Below are positions 36,907 through 50,508 of a DNA stretch of 64,000 nucleotides, piece by piece. Made by a program: the position numbers and the translations under genes. The stretch comes from Ilex aquifolium. Taxonomy: Eukaryota > Streptophyta > Magnoliopsida > Aquifoliales > Aquifoliaceae. Below the pieces are notes generated by a model, which was not told the origin of the DNA, ran no database searches, and saw nothing but the letters and a program-made list of their open reading frames with translations. The DNA lies in the NCBI GenBank assembly GCA_951799425.1, contig OX637399.1:36677701-36741700 (forward strand). The letters run 5' to 3'. Every line of letters starts with the position of its first letter. Positions within the stretch are counted from its first letter, which is position 1.

Positions 36907-39900
36907 GAATTCTTTACAATGCCGCAAGAATCATCTTAATCAGAGACCGGAGCAAAAAATTATGTCAGAAATACTAAAGAATGGGAAATTACTTTTTTTT
37001 TCCTTGTGGAGGGGAATGGCCAACTATACCAAACTTCCATCTTCGAACTTGTTAGAAGATGAATCACCAATTTTGATCTCAATATATTGGTTAGGGTTTC
37101 AAGTTCTCATTGCAATGCCGCAAGAATTAGCTCAATGAGAGTTCGGGAGAAAAAGTTATGTCCGATATAATATTTCATTTTAAAGGAGGACTACTTATTA
37201 CACAAAACTTGCGTTACTATAGAGTCCATGCTAGAGGATTTTTCATGACTTTTGATGTGAATAAAATGGTTAGGGATTGAAGAATTCTTTACAATGCCGC
37301 AAGAATCATCTTAATCAGAGACCGGAGCAAAAAGTTATGTCAGAAATACTAAAGATTGGGAAATTACTATTTTTTTTCCTTGAGGAGGGGAATGGCCAAC
37401 TATACCAAACTTCCATCTTCGAACTTGTTAGAAGATGAATCACCAATTTTGATCTTAATATCTTGGTTAGGGTTTCAAGTTCTCATTGCAATGCCGCAAG
37501 AATTAGCTCAATCAGAGTTCGGGAGAAAAAGTTATGTCCGATATAATATTTCATTTTGAAAGGAGGACTACTTATTACACAAAACTTGCATTACAATAGA
37601 GCCCATGCTAGAGGATTTTTCATGACTTTTGATGTGAATAAAATGGTTAGGGATTGAAGAATTCTTTACAATGCCGCAAGAATCATCTTAATCAGAGACC
37701 GGAGCAAAAAGTTATGTCAGAAATACTAAAGAATGGGAAATTACTTTTTTTTTCCTTGTGGAGGGGAATGGCCAACTATACCAAACTTCCATCACAATTT
37801 CGAACTTGTTAGAAGATGAATCACCAATTTTGATCTCAATATATTTGTTAGGGTTTCAAGTTCTCTTTGCAATGCCGTAAGTATTAGCTCAATCCGAGTT
37901 CGGGAGAAAGAGTTATGTCGGATATAATATTTCATTTTAAAGGAGGACTACTTATTACACAAAACTTGCGTTACAATAGAGTCCATGCTAGAGGATTTTT
38001 CATGACTTTTGATGTGAATAAAATGCTTAGGGATTGAAGAATTCTTTACAATGCCGCAAGAATCATCTTAATCAGAGACCGGAGCAAAAAGTTCTGTCAG
38101 AAATACTGAAGATTGGGAAATTACTTTTTTTTTTTCCTTGTGGAGGGGAATGGCCAACTATACCAAACTTCCATCTTCGAACTTGTTAGAAGATGAATCA
38201 CCAATTTTGATCTCAATATATTGGTTAGGGTTTCAAGTTCTCATTGCAATGCCGCAAGAATTAGCTCAATCAGAGTTCGGGAGAAAAAGTTATGTCCGAT
38301 ATAATATTTCATTTTAAAGGAGGACTACTTATTACACAAAACTTGCATTACAATAGAGCCCATGCTAGAGGATTTTTCATGACTTTTGATGTGAATAAAA
38401 TGGTTAGGGATTGAAGAATTCTTTACAATGCCGCAAGAATCATCTTAATCAGAGACCGGAGCAAAAAATTATGTCAGAAATACTAAAGAATGGGAAATTA
38501 CTTTTTTTTTCCTTGTGGAGGGGAATGGCCAACTATACCAAACTTCCATCTTCGAACTTGTTAGAAGATGAATCACCAATTTTGATCTCAATATATTGGT
38601 TAGGGTTTCAAGTTCTCATTGCAATGCCGCAAGAATTAGCTCAATGAGAGTTCGGGAGAAAAAGTTATGTCCGATATAATATTTCATTTTAAAGGAGGAC
38701 TACTTATTACACAAAACTTGCGTTACTATAGAGTCCATGCTAGAGGATTTTTCATGACTTTTGATGTGAATAAAATGCTTAGGGATTGAAGAATTCTTTA
38801 CAATGCCGCAAGAATCATCTTAATCAGAGACCGGAGCAAAAAGTTATGTCAGAAATACTAAAGATTGGGAAATTACTATTTTTTTTCCTTGAGGAGGGGA
38901 ATGGCCAACTATACCAAACTTCCATCTTCGAACTTGTTAGAAGATGAATCACCAATTTTGATCTTAATATCTTGGTTAGGGTTTCAAGTTCTCATTGCAA
39001 TGCCGCAAGAATTAGCTCAATCAGAGTTCGGGAGAAAAAGTTATGTCCGATATAATATTTCATTTTGAAAGGAGGACTACTTATTACACAAAACTTGCAT
39101 TACAATAGAGCCCATGCTAGAGGATTTTTCATGACTTTTGATGTGAATAAAATGGTTAGGGATTGAAGAATTCTTTACAATGCCGCAAGAATCATCTTAA
39201 TCAGAGACCGGAGCAAAAAGTTATGTCAGAAATACTAAAGAATGGGAAATTACTTTTTTTTTCCTTGTGGAGGGGAATGGCCAACTATACCAAACTTCCA
39301 TCACAATTTCGAACTTGTTAGAAGATGAATCACCAATTTTGATCTCAATATATTTGTTAGGGTTTCAAGTTCTCTTTGCAATGCCGTAAGTATTAGCTCA
39401 ATCCGAGTTCGGGAGAAAGAGTTATGTCGGATATAATATTTCATTTTAAAGGAGGACTACTTATTACACAAAACTTGCGTTACAATAGAGTCCATGCTAG
39501 AGGATTTTTCATGACTTTTGATGTGAATAAAATGCTTAGGGATTGAAGAATTCTTTACAATGCCGCAAGAATCATCTTAATCAGAGACCGGAGCAAAAAG
39601 TTCTGTCAGAAATACTGAAGATTGGGAAATTACTTTTTTTTTTTCCTTGTGGAGGGGAATGGCCAACTATACCAAACTTCCATCTTCGAACTTGTTAGAA
39701 GATGAATCACCAATTTTGATCTCAATATATTGGTTAGGGTTTCAAGTTCTCATTGCAATGCCGCAAGAATTAGCTCAATCAGAGTTCGGGAGAAAAAGTT
39801 ATGTCCGATATAATATTTCATTTTAAAGGAGGACTACTTATTACACAAAACTTGCATTACAATAGAGCCCATGCTAGAGGATTTTTCATGACTTTTGATG

Positions 39901-39924
39901 TGAATAAAATGGTTAGGGATTGAA
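36907..39924 (+). repeat. Tetramer HOR D-E-A-F', two copies of 1509 bp
   Basis: Copies are 36907-38415 and 38416-39924, each D (375), E (377), A (380) and F' (377). The change AAATGCTTAGG in the telomere-like box appears at 38026, 38778 and 39535, at the ends of A, D and A in turn, and nowhere else that I saw. Its presence in two different classes points to conversion as well as duplication. Confidence 0.9.
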
Positions 39925-40684
39925 GAATTCTTTACAATGCCGCAAGAATCATCTTAATCAGAGACCGGAGCAAAAAGTTATGTCAGAAATACTAAAGAAT
40001 GGGAAATTACTTTTTTTTTCCTTGTGGAGGGGAATGGCCAACTATACCAAACTTCCATCACAATTTCGAACTTGTTAGAAGATGAATCACCAATTTTGAT
40101 CTCAATATATTTGTTAGGGTTTCAAGTTCTCTTTGCAATGCCGTAAGTATTAGCTCAATCCGAGTTCGGGAGAAAGAGTTATGTCGGATATAATATTTCA
40201 TTTTAAAGGAGGACTACTTATTACACAAAACTTGCGTTACAATAGAGTCCATGCTAGAGGATTTTTCATGACTTTTGATGTGAATGAAATGGTTAGGGAT
40301 TGAAGAATTCTTTACAATGCCGCAAGAATCATCTTAATCAGATACCGGAGCAAAAAGTTATGTCAGAAATACTGAAGATTGGGAAATTACTTTTTTTTGC
40401 ATTGTGGAGGGGAATGTCCAAATATACCAAACTTCCATCACAATTTCGAACTTGTTAGAAGATGAATCACCAATTTTGATCTCAATATATTGGTTTGGGT
40501 TTCAAGTTCTCTTTGCAATGCCGCAAGAATTAGCTCAATCCGAGTTCGGGAGAAAAAGTTATGTCCGATATAATATTTCATTTTAAAGGAGGACTACTTA
40601 TTACACAAAACTTGCGTTACAATAGAGCCCATGCTAGAGGATTTTTCATGACTTTTGATGTGAATAAAATGGTTAGGGATTGAA
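39925..40684 (+). repeat. A-B* dimer linking segment
   Basis: Monomer starts are 39925 A and 40305 B*. B* has CAGATACCGG, GCATTGTGG and GTCCAAATAT but keeps CTTTGCAATGCC, whereas 28190, 31602 and 34252 have CTTTGAAATGCC. It is therefore an intermediate between the simple B* (18343, 50886) and the most derived ones. Confidence 0.88.
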
Positions 40685-42199
40685 GAATTCTTTACAATGC
40701 CGCAAGAATCATCTTAATCAGAGACCGGAGCAAAAAGTTATGTCAGAAATACTAAAGATTGGGAAATTACTTTTTTTTTTCCTTGTGGAGGGGAATGGCC
40801 AACTATACCAAACTTCCATCTTCGAACTTGTTAGAAGATGAATCACCAATTTTGATCTCAATATATTGGTTAGGGTTTCAAGTTCTCATTGCAATGCCGC
40901 AAGAATTAGCTCAATCAGAGTTCGGGAGAAAAAGTTATGTCCGATATAATATTTCATTTTAAAGGAGGACTACTTATTACACAAAACTTGCATTACAATA
41001 GAGCCCATGCTAGAGGATTTTTCATGACTTTTGATGTGAATAAACTGGTTAGGGATTGAAGAATTCTTTACAATGCCGCAAGAATCATCTTAATCAGAGA
41101 CCGGAGCAAAAAGTTATGTCAGAAATACTAAAGAATGGGAAATTACTTTTTTTTTCCTTGTGGAGGGGAATGGCCAACTATACCAAACTTCCATCACAAT
41201 TTCGAACTTGTTAGAAGATGAATCACCAATTTTGATCTCAATATATTTGTTAGGGTTTCATGTTCTCTTTGCAATGCGTAAGTATTAGCTCAATCCGAGT
41301 TCGGGAGAAAGAGTTATGTCGGATATAATATTTCATTTTAAAGGAGGACTACTTATTACACAAAACTTGCGTTACAATAGAGTCCATGCTAGAGGATTTT
41401 TCATGACTTTTGATGTGAATGAAATGGTTAGGGATTGAAAAATTCTTTACAATGCCGCAAGAATCATCTTAATCAGAGACCGGAGCAAAAAGTTATGTCA
41501 GAAATACTGAAGATTGGGAAATTACTTTTTTTTGCCTTGTGGAGGGGAATGTCCAACTATACCAAACTTCCATCACAATTTCGAACTTGTTAGAAGATGA
41601 ATCACCAATTTTGATCTCAATATATTGGTTTGGGTTTCAAGTTCTCTTTGCAATGCCGCAAGAATTAGCTCAATCCGAGTTCGGGAGAAAGAGTTATGTC
41701 GGATATAATATTTCATTTTAAAGGAGGATTACTTATTACACAAAACTTGCGTTACAATAGAGTCCATGCTAGAGGACTTTTCATGACTTTTGATGTGAAT
41801 AAAATGGTTAGGGATTGAAGAATTCTTTACAATGCCGCAACAATCATCTTAATCAGAGACCGGAGCAAAAAGTTATGTCAGAAATACTGAAGATTGGGAA
41901 ATTACTTTTTTTTGCCTTGTGGAGAGGAATGGCCAACTATACCAAACTTCCATCACAATTTCGAACTTGTTAGAAGATGAATCACCAATTTTGATCTCAA
42001 TATATTGGTTAGGGTTTCAAGTTCTCTTTGCAATGCCGCAAGAATTAGCTCAATCCGAGTTCGGGAGAAAGAGTTATGTCGGATATAATATTTCATTTTA
42101 AAGGAGGACTACTTATTACACAAAACTTGCGTTACAATAGAGCCCATGCTAGAGGATTTTTCATGACTTTTGATGTGAATAAAATGGTTAGGGATTGAA
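40685..42199 (+). repeat. Duplicated segment F-A-B-C, copy 2 (1515 bp)
   Basis: Monomer starts are 40685 F, 41061 A (379 bp), 41440 B and 41820 C, exactly 6053 bp after copy 1. The shared rare changes are AATAAACTGG (C at 41045), TTTCATGTTCTC and CAATGCGTAAG. The EcoRI-type site that should open the B at 41440 is lost (GATTGAAAAATTC), the only loss I noticed in the window. Confidence 0.92.
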
Positions 42200-42830
42200 G
42201 AATTCTTTACAATGCCGCAAGAATCATCTTAATCAGAGACCGGAGCAAAAAATTATGTCAGAAATACTAAAGAATGGGAAATTACTTTTTTTTTCCTTGT
42301 GGAGGGGAATGGCCAACTATACCAAACTTCCATCTTCGAACTTGTTAGAAGATGAATCACCAATTTTGATCTCAATATATTGGTTAGGGTTTCAAGTTCT
42401 CATTGCAATGCCGCAAGAATTAGCTCAATGAGAGTTCGGGAGAAAAAGTTATGTCCGATATAATATTTCATTTTAAAGGAGGACTACTTATTACACAAAA
42501 CTTGCATTACAATAGAGCCCATGCTAGAGGATTTTTCATGACTTTTGATGTGAATAAAATGGTTAGGGATTGAAGAATTCTTTACAATGCCGCAAGAATC
42601 ATCTTAATCAGAGACCGGAGCAAAAAGTTATGTCAGAAATACTAAAGAATAGGAAATTACTTTTTTTTTCCTTGTGGAGGGGAATGGCCAACTATACCAA
42701 ACTTCCATCACAATTTCGAACTTGTTAGAAGATGAATCACCAATTTTGATCTCAATATGTTGGTTTGGGTTTCAAGTTCTCTTTGCAATGCCGCAAGAAT
42801 TAGCTCAATCCGAGTTCGGGAGAAAGAGTT

Positions 42831-43025
42831 ATGTCGGATATAATATTTCATTTTAAAGGAGGACTACTTATTACACAAAACTTGCGTTACAATAGAGTCC
42901 ATGCTAGAGGACTTTTCATGACTTTTGATGTGAATAAAATGGTTAGGGATTGGAGAATTCTTTACAATGCCGCAACAATCATCTTAATCAGAGACCGGAG
43001 CAAAAAGTTATGTCAGAAATACTGA
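42831..43025 (+). other. Chance ATG-initiated ORF of 64 codons (duplicate at 46608-46802)
   Basis: The frame starts at ATG in the short half of the G at 42575 and runs into the next monomer because GATTGAAGA has become GATTGGAGA (G at 42953), which removes the TGA that closes this frame elsewhere. The same change sits at 46730, 3777 bp away, as part of the segmental duplication. The product has no motif I recognise. I consider it non-coding; it is listed because it is the only recurrent frame here that opens with ATG. Confidence 0.7.
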
Positions 43026-45596
43026 AGATTGGGAAATTACTTTTTTTTGCCTTGTGGAGAGGAATGGCCAACTATACCAAACTTCCATCACAATTTCGAA
43101 CTTGTTAGAAGATGAATCACCAATTTTGATCTGAATATATTGGTTAGGGTTTCAAGTTCTCTTTGCAATGCCGCAAGAATTAGCTCAATCCGAGTTCGGG
43201 AGAAAGAGTTATGTCGGATATAATATTTCATTTTAAAGGAGGACTACTTATTACACAAAACTTGCGTTACAATAGAGCCCATGCTAGAGGATTTTTCATG
43301 ACTTTTGATGTGAATAAAATGGTTAGGGATTGAAGAATTCTTTACAATGCCGCAAGAATCATCTTAATCAGAGACCGGAGCAAAAAATTATGTCAGAAAT
43401 ACTAAAGAATGGGAAATTACTTTTTTTTTCCTTGTGGAGGGGAATGGCCAACTATACCAAACTTCCATCTTCGAACTTGTTAGAAGATGAATCACCAATT
43501 TTGATCTCAATATATTGGTTAGGGTTTCAAGTTCTCATTGCAATGCCGCAAGAATTAGCTCAATGAGAGTTCGGGAGAAAAAGTTATGTCCGATATAATA
43601 TTTCATTTTAAAGGAGGACTACTTATTACACAAAACTTGCATTACAATAGAGCCCATGCTAGAGGATTTTTCATGACTTTTGATGTGAATAAAATGGTTA
43701 GGGATTGAAGAATTCTTTACAATGCCGCAAGAATCATCTTAATCAGAGACCGGAGCAAAAAGTTATGTCAGAAATACTAAAGAATAGGAAATTACTTTTT
43801 TTTTCCTTGTGGAGGGGAATGGCCAACTATACCAAACTTCCATCACAATTTCGAACTTGTTAGAAGATGAATCACCAATTTTGATCTCAATATATTGGTT
43901 TGGGTTTCAAGTTCTCTTTGCAATGCCGCAAGAATTAGCTCAATCCGAGTTCGGGAGAAAGAGTTATGTCGGATATAATATTTCATTTTAAAGGAGGACT
44001 ACTTATTACACAAAACTTGCGTTACAATAGAGCCCATGCTAGAGGATTTTTCATGACTTTTGATGTGAATAAAATGGTTAGGGATTGAAGAATTCTTTAC
44101 AATGCCGCAAGAATCATCTTAATCAGAGACCGGAGCAAAAAATTATGTCAGAAATACTAAAGAATGGGAAATTACTTTTTTTTTCCTTGTGGAGGGGAAT
44201 GGCCAACTATACCAAACTTCCATCTTCGAACTTGTTAGAAGATGAATCACCAATTTTGATCTCAATATATTGGTTAGGGTTTCAAGTTCTCATTGCAATG
44301 CCGCAAGAATTAGCTCACTGAGAGTTCGGGAGAAAAAGTTATGTCCGATATAATATTTCATTTTAAAGGAGGACTACTTATTACACAAAACTTGCATTAC
44401 AATAGAGCCCATGCTAGAGGATTTTTCATGACTTTTGATGTGAATAAAATGGTTAGGGATTGAAGAATTCTTTACAATGCCGCAAGAATCATCTTAATCA
44501 GAGACCGGAGCAAAAAGTTATGTCAGAAATACTAAAGAATGGGAAATTACTTTTTTTTTCCTTGTGGAGGGGAATGGCCAACTATACCAAACTTCCATCA
44601 CAATTTCGAACTTGTTAGAAGATGAATCACCAATTTTGATCTCAATATATTTGTTAGGGTTTCAAGTTCTCTTTGCAATGCCGTAAGTATTAGCTCAATC
44701 CGAGTTCGGGAGAAAGAGTTATGTCGGATATAATATTTCATTTTAAAGGAGGACTACTTATTACACAAAACTTGCGTTACAATAGAGTCCATGCTAGAGG
44801 ATTTTTCATGACTTTTGATGTGAATAAAATGGTTAGGGATTGAAGAATTCTTTACAATGCCGCAAGAATCATCTTAATCAGAGACCGGAGCAAAAAATTA
44901 TGTCAGAAATACTAAAGAATGGGAAATTACTTTTTTTTTCCTTGTGGAGGGGAATGGCCAACTATACCAAACTTCCATCTTCGAACTTGTTAGAAGATGA
45001 ATCACCAATTTTGATCTCAATATATTGGTTAGGGTTTCAAGTTCTCATTGCAATGCCGCAAGAATTAGCTCAATGAGAGTTCGGGAGAAAAAGTTATGTC
45101 CGATATAATATTTCATTTTAAAGGAGGACTACTTATTACACAAAACTTCCGTTACTATAGAGTCCATGCTAGAGGATTTTTCATGACTTTTGATGTGAAT
45201 AAAATGGTTAGGGATTGAAGAATTCTTTACAATGCCGCAAGAATCATCTTAATCAGAGACCGGAGCAAAAAGTTATGTCAGAAATACTAAAGATTGGGAA
45301 ATTACTATTTTTTTTCCTTGAGGAGGGGAATGGCCAACTATACCAAACTTCCATCTTCGAACTTGTTAGAAGATGAATCACCAATTTTGATCTTAATATC
45401 TTGGTTAGGGTTTCAAGTTCTCATTGCAATGCCGCAAGAATTAGCTCAATCAGAGTTCGGGAGAAAAAGTTATGTCCGATATAATATTTCATTTTGAAAG
45501 GAGGACTACTTATTACACAAAACTTGCATTACAATAGAGCCCATGCTAGAGGATTTTTCATGACTTTTGATGTGAATAAAATGGTTAGGGATTGAA

Positions 45597-45976
45597 GAAT
45601 TCTTTACAATGCCGCAAGAATCATCTTAATCAGAGACCGGAGCAAAAAGTTATGTCAGAAATACTAAAGAATGGGAAATTACTTTTTTTTTCCTTGTGGA
45701 GGGGAATGGCCAACTATACCAAACTTCCATCACAATTTCGAACTTGTTAGAAGATGAATCACCAATTTTGATCTCAATATATTGGTTAGGGTTTCAAGTT
45801 CTCTTTGCAATGCCGCAAGAATTAGCTCAATCCGAGTTCGGGAGAAAGAGTTATGTCGGATATAATATTTCATTTTAAAGGAGGACTACTTATTACACAA
45901 AACTTGCGTTACAATAGAGCCCATGCTAGAGGATTTTTCATGACTTTTGATGTGAATAAAATGGTTAGGGATTGAA
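45597..45976 (+). repeat. Mosaic monomer H2 (A-like start, C-like end, 380 bp)
   Basis: The first part matches A (AAGAATGGG, T9-CC, GGAATGGCC, ACAAT). The second part matches C (TATTGGTTAGGG, CTCTTTGCAATGCCGCAAG). It closes the first copy of the D-G-C-D-G-D-A-D-E duplication. The second copy has a plain A (50129) in the corresponding place, so the exchange happened after or during the duplication. Confidence 0.85.
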
Positions 45977-48900
45977 GAATTCTTTACAATGCCGCAAGAA
46001 TCATCTTAATCAGAGACCGGAGCAAAAAATTATGTCAGAAATACTAAAGAATGGGAAATTACTTTTTTTTTCCTTGTGGAGGGGAATGGCCAACTATACC
46101 AAACTTCCATCTTCGAACTTGTTAGAAGATGAATCACCAATTTTGATCTCAATATATTGGTTAGGGTTTCAAGTTCTCATTGCAATGCCGCAAGAATTAG
46201 CTCAATGAGAGTTCGGGAGAAAAAGTTATGTCCGATATAATATTTCATTTTAAAGGAGGACTACTTATTACACAAAACTTGCATTACAATAGAGCCCATG
46301 CTAGAGGATTTTTCATGACTTTTGATGTGAATAAAATGGTTAGGGATTGAAGAATTCTTTACAATGCCGCAAGAATCATCTTAATCAGAGACCGGAGCAA
46401 AAAGTTATGTCAGAAATACTAAAGAATAGGAAATTACTTTTTTTTTCCTTGTGGAGGGGAATGGCCAACTATACCAAACTTCCATCACAATTTCGAACTT
46501 GTTAGAAGATGAATCACCAATTTTGATCTCAATATGTTGGTTTGGGTTTCAAGTTCTCTTTGCAATGCCGCAAGAATTAGCTCAATCCGAGTTCGGGAGA
46601 AAGAGTTATGTCGGATATAATATTTCATTTTAAAGGAGGACTACTTATTACACAAAACTTGCGTTACAATAGAGTCCATGCTAGAGGACTTTTCATGACT
46701 TTTGATGTGAATAAAATGGTTAGGGATTGGAGAATTCTTTACAATGCCGCAACAATCATCTTAATCAGAGACCGGAGCAAAAAGTTATGTCAGAAATACT
46801 GAAGATTGGGAAATTACTTTTTTTTGCCTTGTGGAGAGGAATGGCCAACTATACCAAACTTCCATCACAATTTCGAACTTGTTAGAAGATGAATCACCAA
46901 TTTTGATCTGAATATATTGGTTAGGGTTTCAAGTTCTCTTTGCAATGCCGCAAGAATTAGCTCAATCCGAGTTCGGGAGAAAGAGTTATGTCGGATATAA
47001 TATTTCATTTTAAAGGAGGACTACTTATTACACAAAACTTGCGTTACAATAGAGCCCATGCTAGAGGATTTTTCATGACTTTTGATGTGAATAAAATGGT
47101 TAGGGATTGAAGAATTCTTTACAATGCCGCAAGAATCATCTTAATCAGAGACCGGAGCAAAAAATTATGTCAGAAATACTAAAGAATGGGAAATTACTTT
47201 TTTTTTCCTTGTGGAGGGGAATGGCCAACTATACCAAACTTCCATCTTCGAACTTGTTAGAAGATGAATCACCAATTTTGATCTCAATATATTGGTTAGG
47301 GTTTCAAGTTCTCATTGCAATGCCGCAAGAATTAGCTCAATGAGAGTTCGGGAGAAAAAGTTATGTCCGATATAATATTTCATTTTAAAGGAGGACTACT
47401 TATTACACAAAACTTGCATTACAATAGAGCCCATGCTAGAGGATTTTTCATGACTTTTGATGTGAATAAAATGGTTAGGGATTGAAGAATTCTTTACAAT
47501 GCCGCAAGAATCATCTTAATCAGAGACCGGAGCAAAAAGTTATGTCAGAAATACTAAAGAATAGGAAATTACTTTTTTTTTCCTTGTGGAGGGGAATGGC
47601 CAACTATACCAAACTTCCATCACAATTTCGAACTTGTTAGAAGATGAATCACCAATTTTGATCTCAATATATTGGTTTGGGTTTCAAGTTCTCTTTGCAA
47701 TGCCGCAAGAATTAGCTCAATCCGAGTTCGGGAGAAAGAGTTATGTCGGATATAATATTTCATTTTAAAGGAGGACTACTTATTACACAAAACTTGCGTT
47801 ACAATAGAGCCCATGCTAGAGGATTTTTCATGACTTTTGATGTGAATAAAATGGTTAGGGATTGAAGAATTCTTTACAATGCCGCAAGAATCATCTTAAT
47901 CAGAGACCGGAGCAAAAAATTATGTCAGAAATACTAAAGAATGGGAAATTACTTTTTTTTTCCTTGTGGAGGGGAATGGCCAACTATACCAAACTTCCAT
48001 CTTCGAACTTGTTAGAAGATGAATCACCAATTTTGATCTCAATATATTGGTTAGGGTTTCAAGTTCTCATTGCAATGCCGCAAGAATTAGCTCAATGAGA
48101 GTTCGGGAGAAAAAGTTATGTCCGATATAATATTTCATTTTAAAGGAGGACTACTTATTACACAAAACTTGCATTACAATAGAGCCCATGCTAGAGGATT
48201 TTTCATGACTTTTGATGTGAATAAAATGGTTAGGGATTGAAGAATTCTTTACAATGCCGCAAGAATCATCTTAATCAGAGACCGGAGCAAAAAGTTATGT
48301 CAGAAATACTAAAGAATAGGAAATTACTTTTTTTTTCCTTGTGGAGGGGAATGGCCAACTATACCAAACTTCCATCACAATTTCGAACTTGTTAGAAGAT
48401 GAATCACCAATTTTGATCTCAATATATTGGTTTGGGTTTCAAGTTCTCTTTGCAATGCCGCAAGAATTAGCTCAATCCGAGTTCGGGAGAAAGAGTTATG
48501 TCGGATATAATATTTCATTTTAAAGGAGGACTACTTATTACACAAAACTTGCGTTACAATAGAGCCCATGCTAGAGGATTTTTCATGACTTTTGATGTGA
48601 ATAAAATGGTTAGGGATTGAAGAATTCTTTACAATGCCACAAGAATCATCTTAATCAGAGACCGGAGCAAAAAATTATGTCAGAAATACTAAAGAATGGG
48701 AAATTACTTTTTTTTTCCTTGTGGAGGGGAATGGCCAACTATACCAAACTTCCATCTTCGAACTTGTTAGAAGATGAATCACCAATTTTGATCTCAATAT
48801 ATTGGTTAGGGTTTCAAGTTCTCATTGCAATGCCGCAAGAATTAGCTCACTGAGAGTTCGGGAGAAAAAGTTATGTCCGATATAATATTTCATTTTAAAG

Positions 48901-50508
48901 GAGGACTACTTATTACACAAAACTTGCATTACAATAGAGCCCATGCTAGAGGATTTTTCATGACTTTTGATGTGAATAAAATGGTTAGGGATTGAAGAAT
49001 TCTTTACAATGCCGCAAGAATCATCTTAATCAGAGACCGGAGCAAAAAGTTATGTCAGAAATACTAAAGAATGGGAAATTACTTTTTTTTTCCTTGTGGA
49101 GGGGAATGGCCAACTATACCAAACTTCCATCACAATTTCGAACTTGTTAGAAGATGAATCACCAATTTTGATCTCAATATATTTGTTAGGGTTTCAAGTT
49201 CTCTTTGCAATGCCGTAAGTATTAGCTCAATCCGAGTTCGGGAGAAAGAGTTATGTCGGATATAATATTTCATTTTAAAGGAGGACTACTTATTACACAA
49301 AACTTGCGTTACAATAGAGTCCATGCTAGAGGATTTTTCATGACTTTTGATGTGAATAAAATGGTTAGGGATTGAAGAATTCTTTACAATGCCGCAAGAA
49401 TCATCTTAATCAGAGACCGGAGCAAAAAATTATGTCAGAAATACTAAAGAATGGGAAATTACTTTTTTTTTCCTTGTGGAGGGGAATGGCCAACTATACC
49501 AAACTTCCATCTTCGAACTTGTTAGAAGATGAATCACCAATTTTGATCTCAATATATTGGTTAGGGTTTCAAGTTCTCATTGCAATGCCGCAAGAATTAG
49601 CTCAATGAGAGTTCGGGAGAAAAAGTTATGTCCGATATAATATTTCATTTTAAAGGAGGACTACTTATTACACAAAACTTGCGTTACTATAGAGTCCATG
49701 CTAGAGGATTTTTCATGACTTTTGATGTGAATAAAATGGTTAGGGATTGAAGAATTCTTTACAATGCCGCAAGAATCATCTTAATCAGAGACCGGAGCAA
49801 AAAGTTATGTCAGAAATACTAAAGATTGGGAAATTACTATTTTTTTTCCTTGAGGAGGGGAATGGCCAACTATACCAAACTTCCATCTTCGAACTTGTTA
49901 GAAGATGAATCACCAATTTTGATCTTAATATCTTGGTTAGGGTTTCAAGTTCTCATTGCAATGCCGCAAGAATTAGCTCAATCAGAGTTCGGGAGAAAAA
50001 GTTATGTCCGATATAATATTTCATTTTGAAAGGAGGACTACTTATTACACAAAACTTGCATTACAATAGAGCCCATGCTAGAGGATTTTTCATGACTTTT
50101 GATGTGAATAAAATGGTTAGGGATTGAAGAATTCTTTACAATGCCGCAAGAATCATCTTAATCAGAGACCGGAGCAAAAAGTTATGTCAGAAATACTAAA
50201 GAATGGGAAATTACTTTTTTTTTCCTTGTGGAGGGGAATGGCCAACTATACCAAACTTCCATCACAATTTCGAACTTGTTAGAAGATGAATCACCAATTT
50301 TGATATCAATATATTTGTTAGGGTTTCAAGTTCTCTTTGCAATGCCGTAAGTATTAGCTCAATCCGAGTTCGGGAGAAAGAGTTATGTCGGATATAATAT
50401 TTCATTTTAAAGGAGGACTACTTATTACACAAAACTTGCGTTACAATAGAGTCCATGCTAGAGGATTTTTCATGACTTTTGATGTGAATAAAATGGTTAG
50501 GGATTGAA
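45977..50508 (+). repeat. Segmental duplication copy 2: D-G-C-D-G-D-G-D-A-D-E-A (4532 bp)
   Basis: Monomer starts are 45977 D, 46352 G, 46732 C, 47112 D, 47487 G, 47867 D, 48242 G, 48622 D, 48997 A, 49377 D, 49752 E and 50129 A. Up to 47867 each monomer lies 3777 bp after its copy-1 counterpart. From 48622 the offset is 4532 bp. The difference is one extra G-D dimer of 755 bp. The D at 48622 has GCCACAAG and CTCACTGAGAG. Confidence 0.93.

Larger units (their letters stand above)
42200..45976 (+). repeat. Segmental duplication copy 1: D-G-C-D-G-D-A-D-E-H2 (3777 bp)
   Basis: Monomer starts are 42200 D, 42575 G, 42955 C, 43335 D, 43710 G, 44090 D, 44465 A, 44845 D, 45220 E and 45597 H2. Copy 2 begins at 45977. 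Shared private changes are GATTGGAGAATTC at the end of the first G, GATCTGAATATATTGG in C, and CTCACTGAGAG in the D before A. H2 replaces the A found at the end of copy 2. Confidence 0.93.
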
